Below, in pieces: positions 18,401-28,700 of a DNA stretch of 64,000 nucleotides. Below the pieces are notes generated by a model. That model was not told the DNA's origin and did not search any database. It worked only from the letters and a program-made list of their open reading frames with translations. The position numbers and the translations under genes are program-made. Source of the DNA: Tenuifilum sp. 4138str (GTDB lineage: Bacteria; Bacteroidota; Bacteroidia; Bacteroidales; Tenuifilaceae); NCBI RefSeq assembly GCF_041102575.1, contig NZ_JBGCUE010000004.1:186001-250000 (forward strand), given 5' to 3'. How positions within the stretch are numbered: the stretch's first letter is position 1; every line of letters begins with the position of its first letter.

Positions 18401-20045
18401 TGGTCGAGCAAACACTTCAGGTACTTATAATACCTTTTTGGGCTTCCAGTCGGGGTATGCAAATGTTGATGGTTCCAATAATATTTTTATTGGCTTAAGG
18501 GCCGGGATGTCAAACACATCAGCTGGTAATAATGTATTTATTGGTAACGAAAGCGGCAGATATAATACCACTGGCACTAACAACTCTTTTCTTGGCAATT
18601 ATGCTGGTAGAGCTAATACTACAGGTAATAGCAACGTATTTATAGGTAATCAGAGTGGACGGAGTAATACTACTGGAAATTCTAATATAGCTATAGGTGA
18701 TTATGCAGGTTATTCCAATCAAACTGGTGTTAGTAACATTATTTTGGGCAAAGCTGCTGGTTACACAGGTACTAATCTTCAGTACAATGTTTTTATTGGC
18801 GATAGCACTGGGTACTCAACATCATCAACTTATGCAACTACTAATGTGTTCATTGGCTATGCAGCAGGTCGCTTCAACAACAGCTATAATAATGTTTACA
18901 TTGGTAATAAAGCAGGTTACTCTTGTATAACCGGCCAAAATAACATCGCTATTGGCGATTTAGCTGGATTCAAGAATACCTCAAGCCAAAATATATTCAT
19001 TGGTACATCGGCTGGTGAGAATAATACTGAAGGTTACTTCAATATTATGATAGGTAGGTGGACAGGGAAAAACAACACCACAGGACATCAACAGATATTG
19101 ATTGGCGGTGGAGCAGGTAGTTCGTTAACAACAGGTAATGAGAATGTAATAATTGGTACTAATGCTGGTTCAATAAATTCAACTGGTTCAGGGAATATTT
19201 ACTTAGGAACCTCTGCCGGTTGGAGTAACACCGGGTCAAAGAATGTCTTTATTGGATACAAAATTGGTTATGGGACATTCCAGAACGTATCTAATGCTCT
19301 TGTTATTGGCACCGATGTTAACCCTAGCACTCCCTTAATCTATGGCGAATTTGACAATAAAAAATTAAAGTTTAATGCAAATGTTGGGGTTAATGTTGAT
19401 CCAACCGGCTCCAAACTTTTTTCTTATGACGATAGAACTAATGCAGTTGACGATCCAGCTGTACTAGGTGAACATAAACTTAACACTACTGGTTGGGGTA
19501 TAGGCGTAAAAGGCGATGGTGGATATATGGGAGTATACGGTGTAGCAAGTGTAGCCGGCACAGGAACACGATACGGTGTTTATGGCTATGGTGCAAATGG
19601 AACTACCAACTATGCTGGTTATTTTTCCGGAAATGTTTATGTATCAGGAACATTCACAAATCCATCGGATGAGAGATTGAAAAACAATATTACTCCATTG
19701 AAAGGTTCATTGGCAAAGCTTAGTAAAATTACAGGCGTTACCTTTGAATGGAAGAGTAATGAGGAAATAAAGGGAATTGTTTCCGACAAAGAGTCTAATA
19801 AAGGGATTGAAAAATTCAATTTCCCCGTTGGAACCCAGATAGGCGTGATAGCTCAAGATGTTGAGAAAGTTTTTCCTGAGCTAGTTCAAACCGATGAAAA
19901 TGGGGTTAAGTCGGTCGATTATGTTAAGTTAGTTCCGGTTTTAATAGAATCGATTAAAGAACAGCAACAGCAAATAAACAACCTTCAGGAGCAGATTAAT
20001 GAATTACAAAGGCTTTTGATTGAAGTAGTAAAACAGAATAAATGA
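15471..20045 (+). CDS. Giant mosaic surface-fibre protein A (collagen-like, S74)
   Basis: 1524 residues. Order of parts: signal peptide (1-20); N-terminal domain ~21-135 (FNYQGVIRNSSGEVLANQ); five WLGxL...AYYNT...YIWDGDSWEILAQDG modules separated by collagen-like Gly-X-Y blocks (for example GPQGPQGEQGPQGDPG) within ~137-515, plus a WVSGTTYDPGDYV carbohydrate-binding-like insert at ~405-465; three KGAKGGFAVGGLT cassettes at ~676-780; about 29 short repeats of the form NVFIGxxAG-xxNTTG (~783-1270), like a beta-roll; then a Peptidase_S74 intramolecular chaperone from Ser1399 (SDERLKNN, Ser/Lys dyad spaced as in endosialidase chaperones); and a short coiled coil. The S74 domain implies trimer folding and self-cleavage before Ser1399. 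No T9SS tail. It is probably a trimeric surface fibre; ligand unknown. Confidence 0.85.
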   Translation: MKNIGMVLLSFLITIGAMSQSPRAFNYQGVIRNSSGEVLANQQVTFRFSLTNNDASTVYYSESRISATNGLGIVNVPIGLGDIIQGNFSEIPWESGDIYLKVEIMPEGAAGFTDMGIQRLLSVPYALFASDGISMKWLGSLPNPPAFPSRNEAYYNTMNKASFIWDGDSWEILALDGLPGIQGAQGDQGPAGPKGEPGEPGLDGISIVWLGSFDNEPIAPNLNNAYYNTTTKKSYVWDGDSWEIIAQDGEVGPVGLQGPQGLQGPQGQPGSNGISLIWLGALADAPSNPGINHAYYNSTEKKSYVYNGVGWDIIAQDGAIGPQGPQGEQGPQGDPGVNGISVQWLGSLASAPGSPQLNQAYYNTTSKISYIWDGDSWEILAQDGLPGAQGPQGPEGPQGPAGTGLNNRGDWVSGTTYDPGDYVFALNSGGTANSMWILEGSSPYLSTLQPRVDPDHWVEFEAPTGPAGQDGISIQWLGTLPASPSSPTTNQAYYNSADKKAYIWDGDSWEILAQDGEQGPPGPLVAGTTGQTLRHDGTSWAASSLIYNNATNIGINTTTPTQRLDVNGNMRLRGLLVDYGNSSGTSGQYLSRGTSGVVWQTPSWVTGSGVSGQMAVWNGASSITNLPNLTFAQGLVVVGNPTANPDDPIFEVKNSNGEVIFGVYQEGVRINIRDEAIKGAKGGFAVGGLTGAKGGLVEYLRITPDSARVYVKQSPSIKGAKGGFAVGGLTGAKEVVSQDLLFVNPDSARIYLNENPTKGAKGGFAVGGLTNGKSTAQLIQLTKDNYLIGYEAGMSITTGLYNSFLGYQTGKLNNAGNWNTFLGYQAGLNNTGSDNTFIGYQAGMAHTTKGGNVYIGSKAGSNATNGERNVFIGESAGYSIVSGLKNVFIGFESGYSTSTGNYNVFLGTTTGRANTSGSSNVFVGIGSGFNNTTGSNNVFLGTSSGLSNISGNFNTFLGYDAGYSNTASYNLFVGYQAGRANTSGTYNTFLGFQSGYANVDGSNNIFIGLRAGMSNTSAGNNVFIGNESGRYNTTGTNNSFLGNYAGRANTTGNSNVFIGNQSGRSNTTGNSNIAIGDYAGYSNQTGVSNIILGKAAGYTGTNLQYNVFIGDSTGYSTSSTYATTNVFIGYAAGRFNNSYNNVYIGNKAGYSCITGQNNIAIGDLAGFKNTSSQNIFIGTSAGENNTEGYFNIMIGRWTGKNNTTGHQQILIGGGAGSSLTTGNENVIIGTNAGSINSTGSGNIYLGTSAGWSNTGSKNVFIGYKIGYGTFQNVSNALVIGTDVNPSTPLIYGEFDNKKLKFNANVGVNVDPTGSKLFSYDDRTNAVDDPAVLGEHKLNTTGWGIGVKGDGGYMGVYGVASVAGTGTRYGVYGYGANGTTNYAGYFSGNVYVSGTFTNPSDERLKNNITPLKGSLAKLSKITGVTFEWKSNEEIKGIVSDKESNKGIEKFNFPVGTQIGVIAQDVEKVFPELVQTDENGVKSVDYVKLVPVLIESIKEQQQQINNLQEQINELQRLLIEVVKQNK

Positions 20046-20053
20046 TTTATCAA

Positions 20054-20095
20054 AGGGGTGAGCAATGCAAAGGCTCACCCCTAAATCTTTTTTTA
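20054..20095 (+). terminator. Terminator after fibre gene A
   Basis: AGGGGTGAGC pairs with GCTCACCCCT (10 bp) and is followed by AAATC and a T7 run. Confidence 0.85.
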
Positions 20096-20172
20096 TAAGA
20101 TATTTTAAGCGTTCCCTTTTGTGACATTAAACTTTCCCTGCCTTTTAGTTATAACCCTAAATTGAAAAGATA

Positions 20173-23100
20173 ATGAATAAACTTAAGGTTTTGCTGCTTT
20201 TCATGGTGGTTGCAATAACTACTGCAGCACAGCAACCCGCTGGGTTCAGCTACCAGGCCGTGCTCCGCAACAGCAGCGGACAGGTGCTGGCCAACCAGAA
20301 CATAACCCTCAGGCTGAGCCTGACCAATGTCAGCGGCTCAACGTCATACTACTCCGAGAGCCACGCACTAGAGACTACCGCCCAGGGTGTGGTAAGCCTA
20401 ACCGTTGGCGGAGGGACAGTGTTATCTGGTGGGCTGGGCGATGTTCCATGGTCAACCCAAACCATCCATTTACATGTAGAGGTGAGTACCGATGGGGTTA
20501 ACTATAGCGATATGGGATCTAAAGCGGTACAACCTGTACCGTATACAATCTTCTCGGACAGCGCTAGGGTGTCGTATCGTTCGGCCGAGAGCACTATCTC
20601 CCTTTTCGCCGATTCGGCGGCTCGGGCTGGTTATGCGGATAGTATTAACCTGCGCTTTTCGCGCAACTTAGTGGTAGTGGGTAACGAACCCGCCAACCCC
20701 GACGATCCCATATTTGAGGTGAAGAACAGCAAGGGAGAGGTGCTCTTTGGCGTATACCAGGAGGGGGTAAGGGTAAATATCCCCGACAGCGCCATAACCA
20801 AAGGGGCCAAGGGTGGGTTTGCAGTGGGCGGCCTGACAGGCGCAAAGGGAGAGCCGGTTGAGTACCTGCGTATAACCCCCGATAGCGCCAGGGTATATGT
20901 TAAGCAGAGCACCGGCATCAAGGGTGCCAAGGGCGGCTTTGCCGTGGGAGGGCTGACCGGAGCTAAGGAGGTTGTATCGCAGGACCTGCTGTTTGTCAAC
21001 CCCGATTCTGCTAGGTTTTACATTAACGAGAATCCGAGTAAGGGCGCCAAGGGTGGCTTTGCTGTGGGTGGACTCACCAACGGGAAAACTAGTGCTCAAC
21101 TCATCCAGCTAACCAAGGATAACTACCTTATTGGCTATGAGGCTGGTATGTCAATTACCTCAGGGTTATACAATTCCTTTTTAGGGTATCAAGCAGGGAG
21201 GTTGAACAATGAAGGCAATTTGAACACTTTTCTTGGTTATCAAGCAGGATTGAATAATACTGGAAGCGATAATACTTTTATTGGCTACCAGGCAGGCATG
21301 GCGCATACCACCAAGGGAGGGAATGTTTACATTGGGAGCAAAGCGGGATCGAATGCTATAAACGGTGAGCGAAATGTTTTTATTGGAGAGTCGGCTGGTT
21401 TTTCTATTAACACAGGATTTAAGAATGTGTTCGTCGGTTTCGAATCAGGATACCTCACCACCGATGGCGCTTACAATGTATTCTTGGGGACAACGGCTGG
21501 TAGGTCAAATACAACGGGTTCCAGCAATGTGTTTATTGGAATTGGAAGTGGTTATAGCAATACTACAGGAGCAAACAATGTTTTTTTGGGTACCAGTAGT
21601 GGATTGAGCAATGTTTCCGGAAACTACAACACTTTTCTTGGTTTCAATGCTGGCTACTCAAATACTGCAAGTTACAACTTATTTGTGGGCTATCGGGCCG
21701 GTTATGCAAATACTTCTGGTACTTACAATACCTTTTTGGGTTACCAAGCGGGTTATGCAAATATCGATGGTTCAAGCAATATCTTTATTGGACTCCGAGC
21801 AGGATACTCAAATACTTCGGCAAGTAATAATGTTTTCCTAGGTAATGAATCGGGGCGCTATAACTCAACAGGGACAAATAATGCATTTATGGGTTACTTA
21901 GCCGGACAAGCAAACACAAGCGGAAGCAGTAACGTTTTTATAGGAAACGAAGCAGGAAAAAGTAATTCAACTGGTTCAAGTAATGTTTTTATTGGCGACT
22001 CAGCCGGTTATAGCAACACAAACAGTTACAATGTTTTTTTAGGGAAGGGTAGCGGTAAAGCTAATACATCTGGAGCAAGAAATATATTTATTGGTACTCA
22101 GGCAGGACATAAAAATTTAACGGGTGTAAACAATGTTTTTCTTGGAAACCTCGCTGGTTATTCAAATACCGCAAGCAACAATGTATTTATTGGAACCGAA
22201 GCTGGAAAGATGAATACTACCGGAAGTATAAACACCTATATTGGATATAATGCGGGTCTTAATAATACATCTGGTTATTGGAATATTTTCATTGGTCACT
22301 CTGCTGGCAAATCGAACACAACCGCATATCAAAATTTGGCTATTGGCTACCTTGCGGGAGCAAGTAATCAAACGGCAACAAACCAATTCTTTATTGGAAA
22401 TTTTTCGGGGCAATATCTTACCGATGGGAACAGCTATGGAAATACCTTTATAGGTCATGGAACAGGTACTAATACTACTTATTCCCAAAATAACACCTAT
22501 GTTGGGTATTGGGCGGCTTACAATAACCCTACAGGGGTTAACAATACCTATTTGGGCTATGGTACTGGCGGCGCTGGATCGTCTTCAGGAAACGTATTAA
22601 TTGGCGCATATGCTGGAACTAATATTGATGCTGGTGCTGATAATAATGTTTTTGTTGGAGTAGGCGCAGGTTATCATAATACAGGTACCGGTAATGTTTT
22701 TATAGGTGCTAATGTATGTTCAAACCAGGCATCGTACAATAACGCTGATAATATCCTGATGATACACAACTCAAATACTGCTTCACCCCTTATTGGTGGT
22801 GACTTTACTAATAAACGATTAGGGATAGGCCGAATGCCAACAACCTATGCCCTTGAAGTAGCCGGCACAATTTGGGCAAATGGCTCTACAATAGTGGCTG
22901 GATCAACCACATGGTCAGATGCTCGTTTTAAAAAGAACATTACGCCTATTGAAAACCCAATTACACTAGTTAAAGGGTTAAAAGGTGTTTACTATGACTG
23001 GGATTATAGTGCGTACCCCGATCGAAAATTTTCAAAGGGACACCAAATAGGTTTCATTGCTCAGGATATTGAAAAGATTCTTCCAGAGGTTGTGTTAAAA

Positions 23101-23265
23101 GGCGAAGATGGTTTCCTTTCAGTTGATTACGGAAAGGTAACACCCTTGCTCCTTGAAGCAATAAAAGAACAACAAACTATAATTGAATCACAGGAGAAGA
23201 GAATAAATGAATTGCAAGGGCAGATTCAGCAGCTCAAAGAAATTGTGTCTGGTTTAATGAAATGA
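20173..23265 (+). CDS. Mosaic surface-fibre protein B (S74)
   Basis: 1030 residues. Signal peptide 1-19, then the shared N-terminal domain (GFSYQAVLRNSSGQVLANQN, ~20-130), with no collagen blocks. Three KGAKGGFAVGGLT cassettes follow at ~208-310, then a long run of NxFIGxxAG-type repeats to ~890 and a Peptidase_S74 domain starting at Ser915 (SDARFKKN, Lys920 in the dyad position), then IGFIAQDIEKILPEV and a short coiled coil. Positions ~20290-21110 are almost identical in DNA to fibre gene E. The stop overlaps an in-frame ATG of fibre gene C (ATGA), so B and C are one operon. Predicted trimeric, self-processed surface fibre; ligand unknown. Confidence 0.85.
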   Translation: MNKLKVLLLFMVVAITTAAQQPAGFSYQAVLRNSSGQVLANQNITLRLSLTNVSGSTSYYSESHALETTAQGVVSLTVGGGTVLSGGLGDVPWSTQTIHLHVEVSTDGVNYSDMGSKAVQPVPYTIFSDSARVSYRSAESTISLFADSAARAGYADSINLRFSRNLVVVGNEPANPDDPIFEVKNSKGEVLFGVYQEGVRVNIPDSAITKGAKGGFAVGGLTGAKGEPVEYLRITPDSARVYVKQSTGIKGAKGGFAVGGLTGAKEVVSQDLLFVNPDSARFYINENPSKGAKGGFAVGGLTNGKTSAQLIQLTKDNYLIGYEAGMSITSGLYNSFLGYQAGRLNNEGNLNTFLGYQAGLNNTGSDNTFIGYQAGMAHTTKGGNVYIGSKAGSNAINGERNVFIGESAGFSINTGFKNVFVGFESGYLTTDGAYNVFLGTTAGRSNTTGSSNVFIGIGSGYSNTTGANNVFLGTSSGLSNVSGNYNTFLGFNAGYSNTASYNLFVGYRAGYANTSGTYNTFLGYQAGYANIDGSSNIFIGLRAGYSNTSASNNVFLGNESGRYNSTGTNNAFMGYLAGQANTSGSSNVFIGNEAGKSNSTGSSNVFIGDSAGYSNTNSYNVFLGKGSGKANTSGARNIFIGTQAGHKNLTGVNNVFLGNLAGYSNTASNNVFIGTEAGKMNTTGSINTYIGYNAGLNNTSGYWNIFIGHSAGKSNTTAYQNLAIGYLAGASNQTATNQFFIGNFSGQYLTDGNSYGNTFIGHGTGTNTTYSQNNTYVGYWAAYNNPTGVNNTYLGYGTGGAGSSSGNVLIGAYAGTNIDAGADNNVFVGVGAGYHNTGTGNVFIGANVCSNQASYNNADNILMIHNSNTASPLIGGDFTNKRLGIGRMPTTYALEVAGTIWANGSTIVAGSTTWSDARFKKNITPIENPITLVKGLKGVYYDWDYSAYPDRKFSKGHQIGFIAQDIEKILPEVVLKGEDGFLSVDYGKVTPLLLEAIKEQQTIIESQEKRINELQGQIQQLKEIVSGLMK
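20290..21110 (+). repeat. Near-identical DNA block shared with 32690-33500
   Basis: Roughly 800 bp covering most of the N-terminal domain and the KGAKGG cassettes matches the start of fibre gene E with only a handful of differences (e.g. CACTAGAG vs CACTACAG, AAAGCGG vs AAAGCAG). Downstream, the repeat regions of the two genes have clearly diverged. Confidence 0.8.
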
Positions 23266-23300
23266 TTTTTTGGGGTAAAACGTTTAAAATGTCAACGGCT

Positions 23301-25586
23301 ATGAAGTCCATAATAAACACTGCACTATTTACTTTTATTGTAACGTTTGTCGCAGCGCAGCAACCCGTTGGGTTCAGCTACCAGGCCGTGCTCCGCAACA
23401 GCAGCGGGCAGGTGCTGGCCAACCAGAACGTGACCCTCAGGCTGAGCATAACCAGCCCCGATGGCTCCACCACTTACTACGCGGAGAGCCATGCCGTGAA
23501 CACCGGCCCCTACGGGCTGGTAGGCCTCACCGTGGGCGGGGGAACGCCCCTATCGGGCAGCTTAGGGGAGGTGCCCTGGGGAAGTAATGAAACCAGGCTA
23601 AAGGTGGAGCTGAGCACTGACGGGGGCAGCACCTTCAGCAGTTTGGGCAGCCAGAGGATACAGCCCGTACCCATGGCCGTGTACGCCGATAGCGCCAACC
23701 TGAGGTTTACCAGGAACCTGGTGGTGGTGGGCAACGACCCCGCCAACCCCGACGACCCCATATTTGAGGTGAAGAACAGCAAGGGCGAGGTGCTCTTTGG
23801 CGTGTACCAGGAGGGGGTAAGGGTAAATATCCCCGACAGCGCCATAACCAAAGGCGCCAAGGGTGGGTTTGCAGTGGGCGGCCTGACCGGCGCAAAGGGA
23901 GAGCCGGTTGAGTACCTGCGTATAACCCCCGATAGCGCCAGGGTATATGTTAAGCAGAAAACTACCACCAAGGGTGCCAAGGGCGGCTTTGCCGTGGGAG
24001 GGCTGACCGGAGCCAAGGAGGTTGTATCGCAGAACCTGCTGTTTGTCAACCCCGACTCTGCTAGGTTTTACATTAACGAGAACCCGGGTAAAGGTGCCAA
24101 GGGTGGCTTTGCCGTGGGTGGACTCACCAACGGGAAGACTAGTGCTCAGCTCATTCAGCTAACCAAAGATAACTATTTGATAGGCTATGAAGCCGGGGCA
24201 AGCATGAGTTCAGGTATCTATAACTCCTTTCTTGGTTATCAGGCTGGGAAAAACAACAGTACAGGAAACCTTAATACTTTTTTGGGGTATCAGGCAGGAT
24301 TAAATAATCAGGGTAGCGACAACACCTTTATTGGGTACCAAGCAGGGATGATGCATACCTCAAAAGGAGGGAACGTCTACATTGGTAGTAAAGCTGGGGC
24401 AAATGCTGTTAATGGTGAACGAAATGTACTTATTGGTGAATCGGCGGGTTATTCTCTATCCTCGGGTACTAAAAATGTTTTTATTGGGTATGAAACGGGG
24501 TATAATACATCAACAGGCTACAATAATGTTTTTATGGGGACTAGGACTGGATTTTCCAATACATCCGGAAGAAGTAATGTTTATATTGGCGACAGTACTG
24601 CCGTTAAAAATACATATGGTAGTAAAAATGTTTTTTTGGGTAACTATGCTGGTTTGAATAATACAGGAGGCGATAATAATGTTTACATAGGGTTTGAGGC
24701 TGGATATTCTGGCCAGTGGGCTTCGCAAAATATCTGCATTGGAAACTATTCTGGATACTCAAATACAACAAGTCAAAACCTATTTATTGGGGAGTATGCA
24801 GGTGAAAAGAATACTACAGGAACAAGAAACTCCTTTGTAGGCTTTTTTGCTGGGCAGAATAACCTTACGGGTGGGCAAAATTCATATTTTGGACAGTTTG
24901 CTGGAATGGATAACACTAAAAGCTACAATACCTTCATTGGATACTGGGCTGGGGGTGATAATATAGATGGAGAAAAGAATGCTTTTTTAGGTTACAGGAG
25001 TGGACAGGGTAGCAACGGGTCTAACAATGTATTCCTTGGTTACCAAGCGGGTGAAGGTAATACTGGCTCAAATAATGTACTAATTGGATATCAAGCTGGA
25101 TATTATTCTGGTAATGTTTCCAACGTACTTTACATAGCCAATTCGTCGTCGAGCCCACCGTTAATATACGGTAATTTTTCTACTGGGAACGTTGGACTAG
25201 GTACAGTTTCTCCTGACAAAAAACTTCATGTAGTGGGTGATGCCCGTGTTACTGGAAGTATTTACTACGGAACAGGAACATCAACATATACAAAGCCTGA
25301 TTTCGTTTTTAACCCTGATTACAAAGAATTTTACGATCCCTTGTCGGTTGAGCGTTTTATACGCTTAAACGGTCATTTACCCTGGTTAACAAAAGCATCG
25401 GAGGAGAAGGATGGCATTAACCTAACCCGCATGCAGTTTGAAACGGTTGAAACTGTTGAAAACCTTCAACTGCAAATTATTCAGCAGCAAAAAGAGATAG
25501 AGGAGTTAAAAAGAGCGAACAGCGAATTGGAAAAAAAATTCAAGGCCGAACTTGAATCCCTCAAAGCGCTTCTTCAGGCCAAGTAA
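23301..25586 (+). CDS. Mosaic surface-fibre protein C (coiled-coil end)
   Basis: 761 residues from the ATG at 23301, which gives the signal peptide MKSIINTALFTFIVTFVAAQ. In-frame ATGs at 23262 (overlapping the previous stop) and 23289 are alternatives and suggest translational coupling. It has the shared N-terminal domain (GFSYQAVLRNSSGQVLANQN), three KGAKGGFAVGGLT cassettes and then NVFIG/FLG repeats, fewer than in A and B. It lacks Peptidase_S74. The end is instead KPDFVFNPDYKEFYDPLSVE, NGHLPWLTKASEE and a heptad-rich coiled coil (LQLQIIQQQKEIEELKR), an alternative C-terminal module of Bacteroidota tail-fibre-like proteins. Followed by a terminator. Likely trimeric surface fibre. Confidence 0.83.
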   Translation: MKSIINTALFTFIVTFVAAQQPVGFSYQAVLRNSSGQVLANQNVTLRLSITSPDGSTTYYAESHAVNTGPYGLVGLTVGGGTPLSGSLGEVPWGSNETRLKVELSTDGGSTFSSLGSQRIQPVPMAVYADSANLRFTRNLVVVGNDPANPDDPIFEVKNSKGEVLFGVYQEGVRVNIPDSAITKGAKGGFAVGGLTGAKGEPVEYLRITPDSARVYVKQKTTTKGAKGGFAVGGLTGAKEVVSQNLLFVNPDSARFYINENPGKGAKGGFAVGGLTNGKTSAQLIQLTKDNYLIGYEAGASMSSGIYNSFLGYQAGKNNSTGNLNTFLGYQAGLNNQGSDNTFIGYQAGMMHTSKGGNVYIGSKAGANAVNGERNVLIGESAGYSLSSGTKNVFIGYETGYNTSTGYNNVFMGTRTGFSNTSGRSNVYIGDSTAVKNTYGSKNVFLGNYAGLNNTGGDNNVYIGFEAGYSGQWASQNICIGNYSGYSNTTSQNLFIGEYAGEKNTTGTRNSFVGFFAGQNNLTGGQNSYFGQFAGMDNTKSYNTFIGYWAGGDNIDGEKNAFLGYRSGQGSNGSNNVFLGYQAGEGNTGSNNVLIGYQAGYYSGNVSNVLYIANSSSSPPLIYGNFSTGNVGLGTVSPDKKLHVVGDARVTGSIYYGTGTSTYTKPDFVFNPDYKEFYDPLSVERFIRLNGHLPWLTKASEEKDGINLTRMQFETVETVENLQLQIIQQQKEIEELKRANSELEKKFKAELESLKALLQAK

Positions 25587-25610
25587 AAAAAGCCAAGTAA
25601 TACAACAGTG

Positions 25611-25639
25611 TCTGCCCCCAAAAAGGGGCAGATTTTTTT
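25611..25639 (+). terminator. Terminator after fibre gene C
   Basis: TCTGCCCC pairs with GGGGCAGA around CAAAAA and is followed by a T7 run. Confidence 0.9.
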
Positions 25640-25744
25640 AACTTTTCTGTCAAAAATCGATATAAATATTTGACAATGAAAAGGGAAAGGTCTAACTTGT
25701 ACTTTTAGCGTGCCTTTTTAACTGCAAATCAAAATCGCACATAC

Positions 25745-28700
25745 ATGAAAAAGTTACACACCCTGCTGCTGGTCTTGGTAGCCTCTATCACCGCCGCAGC
25801 GCAGCAACCCACCGGGTTCAGCTACCAGGCCGTGCTCCGCAACAGCAGCGGGCAGGTGCTGGCCAACCAGAACGTAACCCTCAGGCTGAGCCTGACCGAT
25901 GCCAGCGGCTCAACCATTTACTACACCGAGAGCCATGCGCTCCAGACCACCGCCCAGGGCGTGGTGAGCCTTACCGTGGGTGGGGGCACCGTGGTATCCG
26001 GAACCTACAGCGCGGTACCGTGGCAGGGGCAGGAAGTCCGGCTGCGGGTGGAGGTGAGCACCGACGGTGGTGCTTCCTTTGCCGACATGGGCAATCAGCC
26101 CCTGCAGGCGGTTCCCTACGCGCTGGTGGCCGGCAACGCCATGGAGTGGCTGGGCAGCCTGAGCAGCCCGCCGCCGAGCCCGCAGCCCAACCAGGCCTAC
26201 CACAACACCGCCGATAGCGTATCATACATCTGGGATGGAACGGCATGGCAGGTACTCGCCCAGCGGGGAGCCAGGGGTGAACCGGGCCCCCAGGGCGTTC
26301 AGGGAGAGGCTGGTCCCCAGGGTGTTCCCGGGGCGAACGGGCTTTCGGTTCAGTGGCTGGGGTCCTTCCCGGTTGAACCCCCTGACCCAACACCCAACCA
26401 GGCCTACCACAACACCGCCGATAGCGTATCGTACATCTGGGATGGAACGGCATGGCAGGTACTCGCCCAGCGGGGAGCCAGGGGTGAGCCAGGCCCCCAG
26501 GGGCCACAGGGTTTACCCGGCCCCCAGGGGCCGGAGGGCCCTCAGGGACCAGCCGGGGTAGGGTTAACGCTCAGGGGGAACTGGAGCCCAGACTCCACCT
26601 ACACCGGGGGCGACTACGTGTTCGACGAGTCCTCCTCGACGCCCGGGACGAACTCCATGTGGATATGCCAGAACCCCGTTGGGCCAACGGCCAACCACCC
26701 CAAGGACGATGCGGCCAATTGGGTGGAATTTGAGGCCCCCGAGGGCCCTCCGGGCCCCGAAGGGCCATTGGTTCCAGGAATCTCGGGGCAAACCCTCCGG
26801 CACGACGGCACCAGCTGGGTGGCCAACAGCGTGCTATTCAACAACGGTACAAACATTGGTATTGGTACAACAAGTCCTGCTGCTAAGCTCGATGTAATTG
26901 GGACTGCCAAAGTAGACATCCTTATACCTGGGTGGATAGAGGTCAATCAACTGGGTACAGGCAACAGGTATGCAGGAATAGATTTTCACGGCGATGATAC
27001 ATATACTGATTTTGCTCTTAGGATATTTCGCTACAATACAGGGGTTGATGCTAAATCGCAAATATGGCATAGAGGGCTTGGCCCTTTGGAACTACTTACC
27101 TACGAAGCGGCTCCCATCGATTTCTCCACCAGTTTTTCAAACCGTATGAGAATTGCCGCCGACGGCAATGTGGGCATAGGAACAACTAGCCCTGAATATA
27201 AACTTCATACAATTGGTGACATTTATGCCAATGGTGGATGGTTAAGAGTTTCAGGTAACGCTGGGTTATACTTTCAGTCCTGGGGTGGAGGTTGGTATAT
27301 GACCGATGCCACATGGATCAGAACCTACAATAACAAAAGTATTTACCATAATTCTGGTACTATGCGAACCGATGGAACATTTCAGGTAGGAAGTAATGGT
27401 AGTACACTTAATGTGCCAAACGGAGGGAATTTTGCATATAGATCAAATGTATTATTTGCCAATACGTCTGGCAATGTGGGCATTGGCACTACAAGCCCTG
27501 AAGCCAAACTCGATATCACCTCAATTGGCGATGGAGTATCCCTATTACGCTTGGGCACAGAGCGTGCTTGGGCCTTTCAGCAAGAAGGAACTGGAGCTGG
27601 TACAACATTGCGTTTAAGAAATATTGTTGGCGCCAATAAAACCTTTTTCGTTGATACCGATGGAGGATTTAGCACACGAAGCGCCGATGGTTCAAAAACA
27701 TACTTTAAAATTGACCATTATTCAGGCCGTGTGGGAATTGGTGAAACAGTTCCAACCGCAAGATTAACCGTGAAGGCTGTTACCGATAGTGATACCCTGT
27801 TTGCAGTAAAGGATAGGTTGGGCAACAACGTGTTTATTGTTTACCCCGATGCGGTGCAGGTTATTGTACCCGACGATGCCAAGAGCAACCAACGGGGTGC
27901 TTTTGTGGTAAGCGGTAGGGGAACATCGAAGGGTGAAACCAACTTTGTGAATTTAAAAAAGGAGAACTACCTTATTGGGCATAACGTAGCTCCAAATATT
28001 ACAACGGGTAAAAGGAATGCAGTAATGGGGTATGAAGCGGGAAATACACTTACAACAGCAAGTTATAATGTAGTTTTAGGTTTTTCAGCTGGGAATAAAA
28101 TAACAAGCGGATCTTCAAATGTATATATTGGAGAAGAAGCTGGCAATATGAATTCAACAGGACAAACAAATGTAGTAATTGGACAGGCCGCTGGAAAGTA
28201 TGGAACCCAATATAGTTGGTGCACTCTTATTGGAATGGGGGCGGGTGTTGATAATAATGGTTTTTATAATACATTTATTGGTGGTTGGTGTGGTAGTTGG
28301 AACACGAATAGTTATAACAATACTTATGTTGGATATAAGGCTGGCAGACAAAACACAGGAGATAATGCTGGAAATAATACTTTGATAGGTGCTTGTGCAG
28401 GTGAAACCATGACTGGTTATGGCAATGTATTTATTGGTTGTGAAGCAGCAAAGAATGTCGGTGCATGCAATAATAAACTTTATATTGATAACTCATCAAC
28501 AGTTAGCCCTTTAATTTGGGGAGATTTTGCTTTGAATAGAATAGTAATTAATGGGAACAATACTCACAACGTACACGGAAGAACATTCTTTTCAAATGGA
28601 TCTGCCGGAGGAACCACGGCTTGGTTTAATGACTCTGATGTAAGCCTTAAAACTGAAATTAATACAATTTCGAATGCTATTAGTAAGGTGATGAGTTTAA

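Noticed and set aside
4771-25667. Exact 17-mer CAAAAATCGATATAAAT at 4771 and 25651, upstream of two exported-protein genes
   Set aside because: AT-rich 17-mers are expected to recur by chance about this often in 64 kb; no further copies were seen, so I do not call it an operator.
25910-26803. Several long open frames (up to 178 codons) on both strands across the front of fibre gene D
   Set aside because: They are by-products of the GC-rich collagen-coding DNA; the translations are low-complexity Pro/Arg/Gly with no family resemblance, and the plus-strand fibre frame explains the region.
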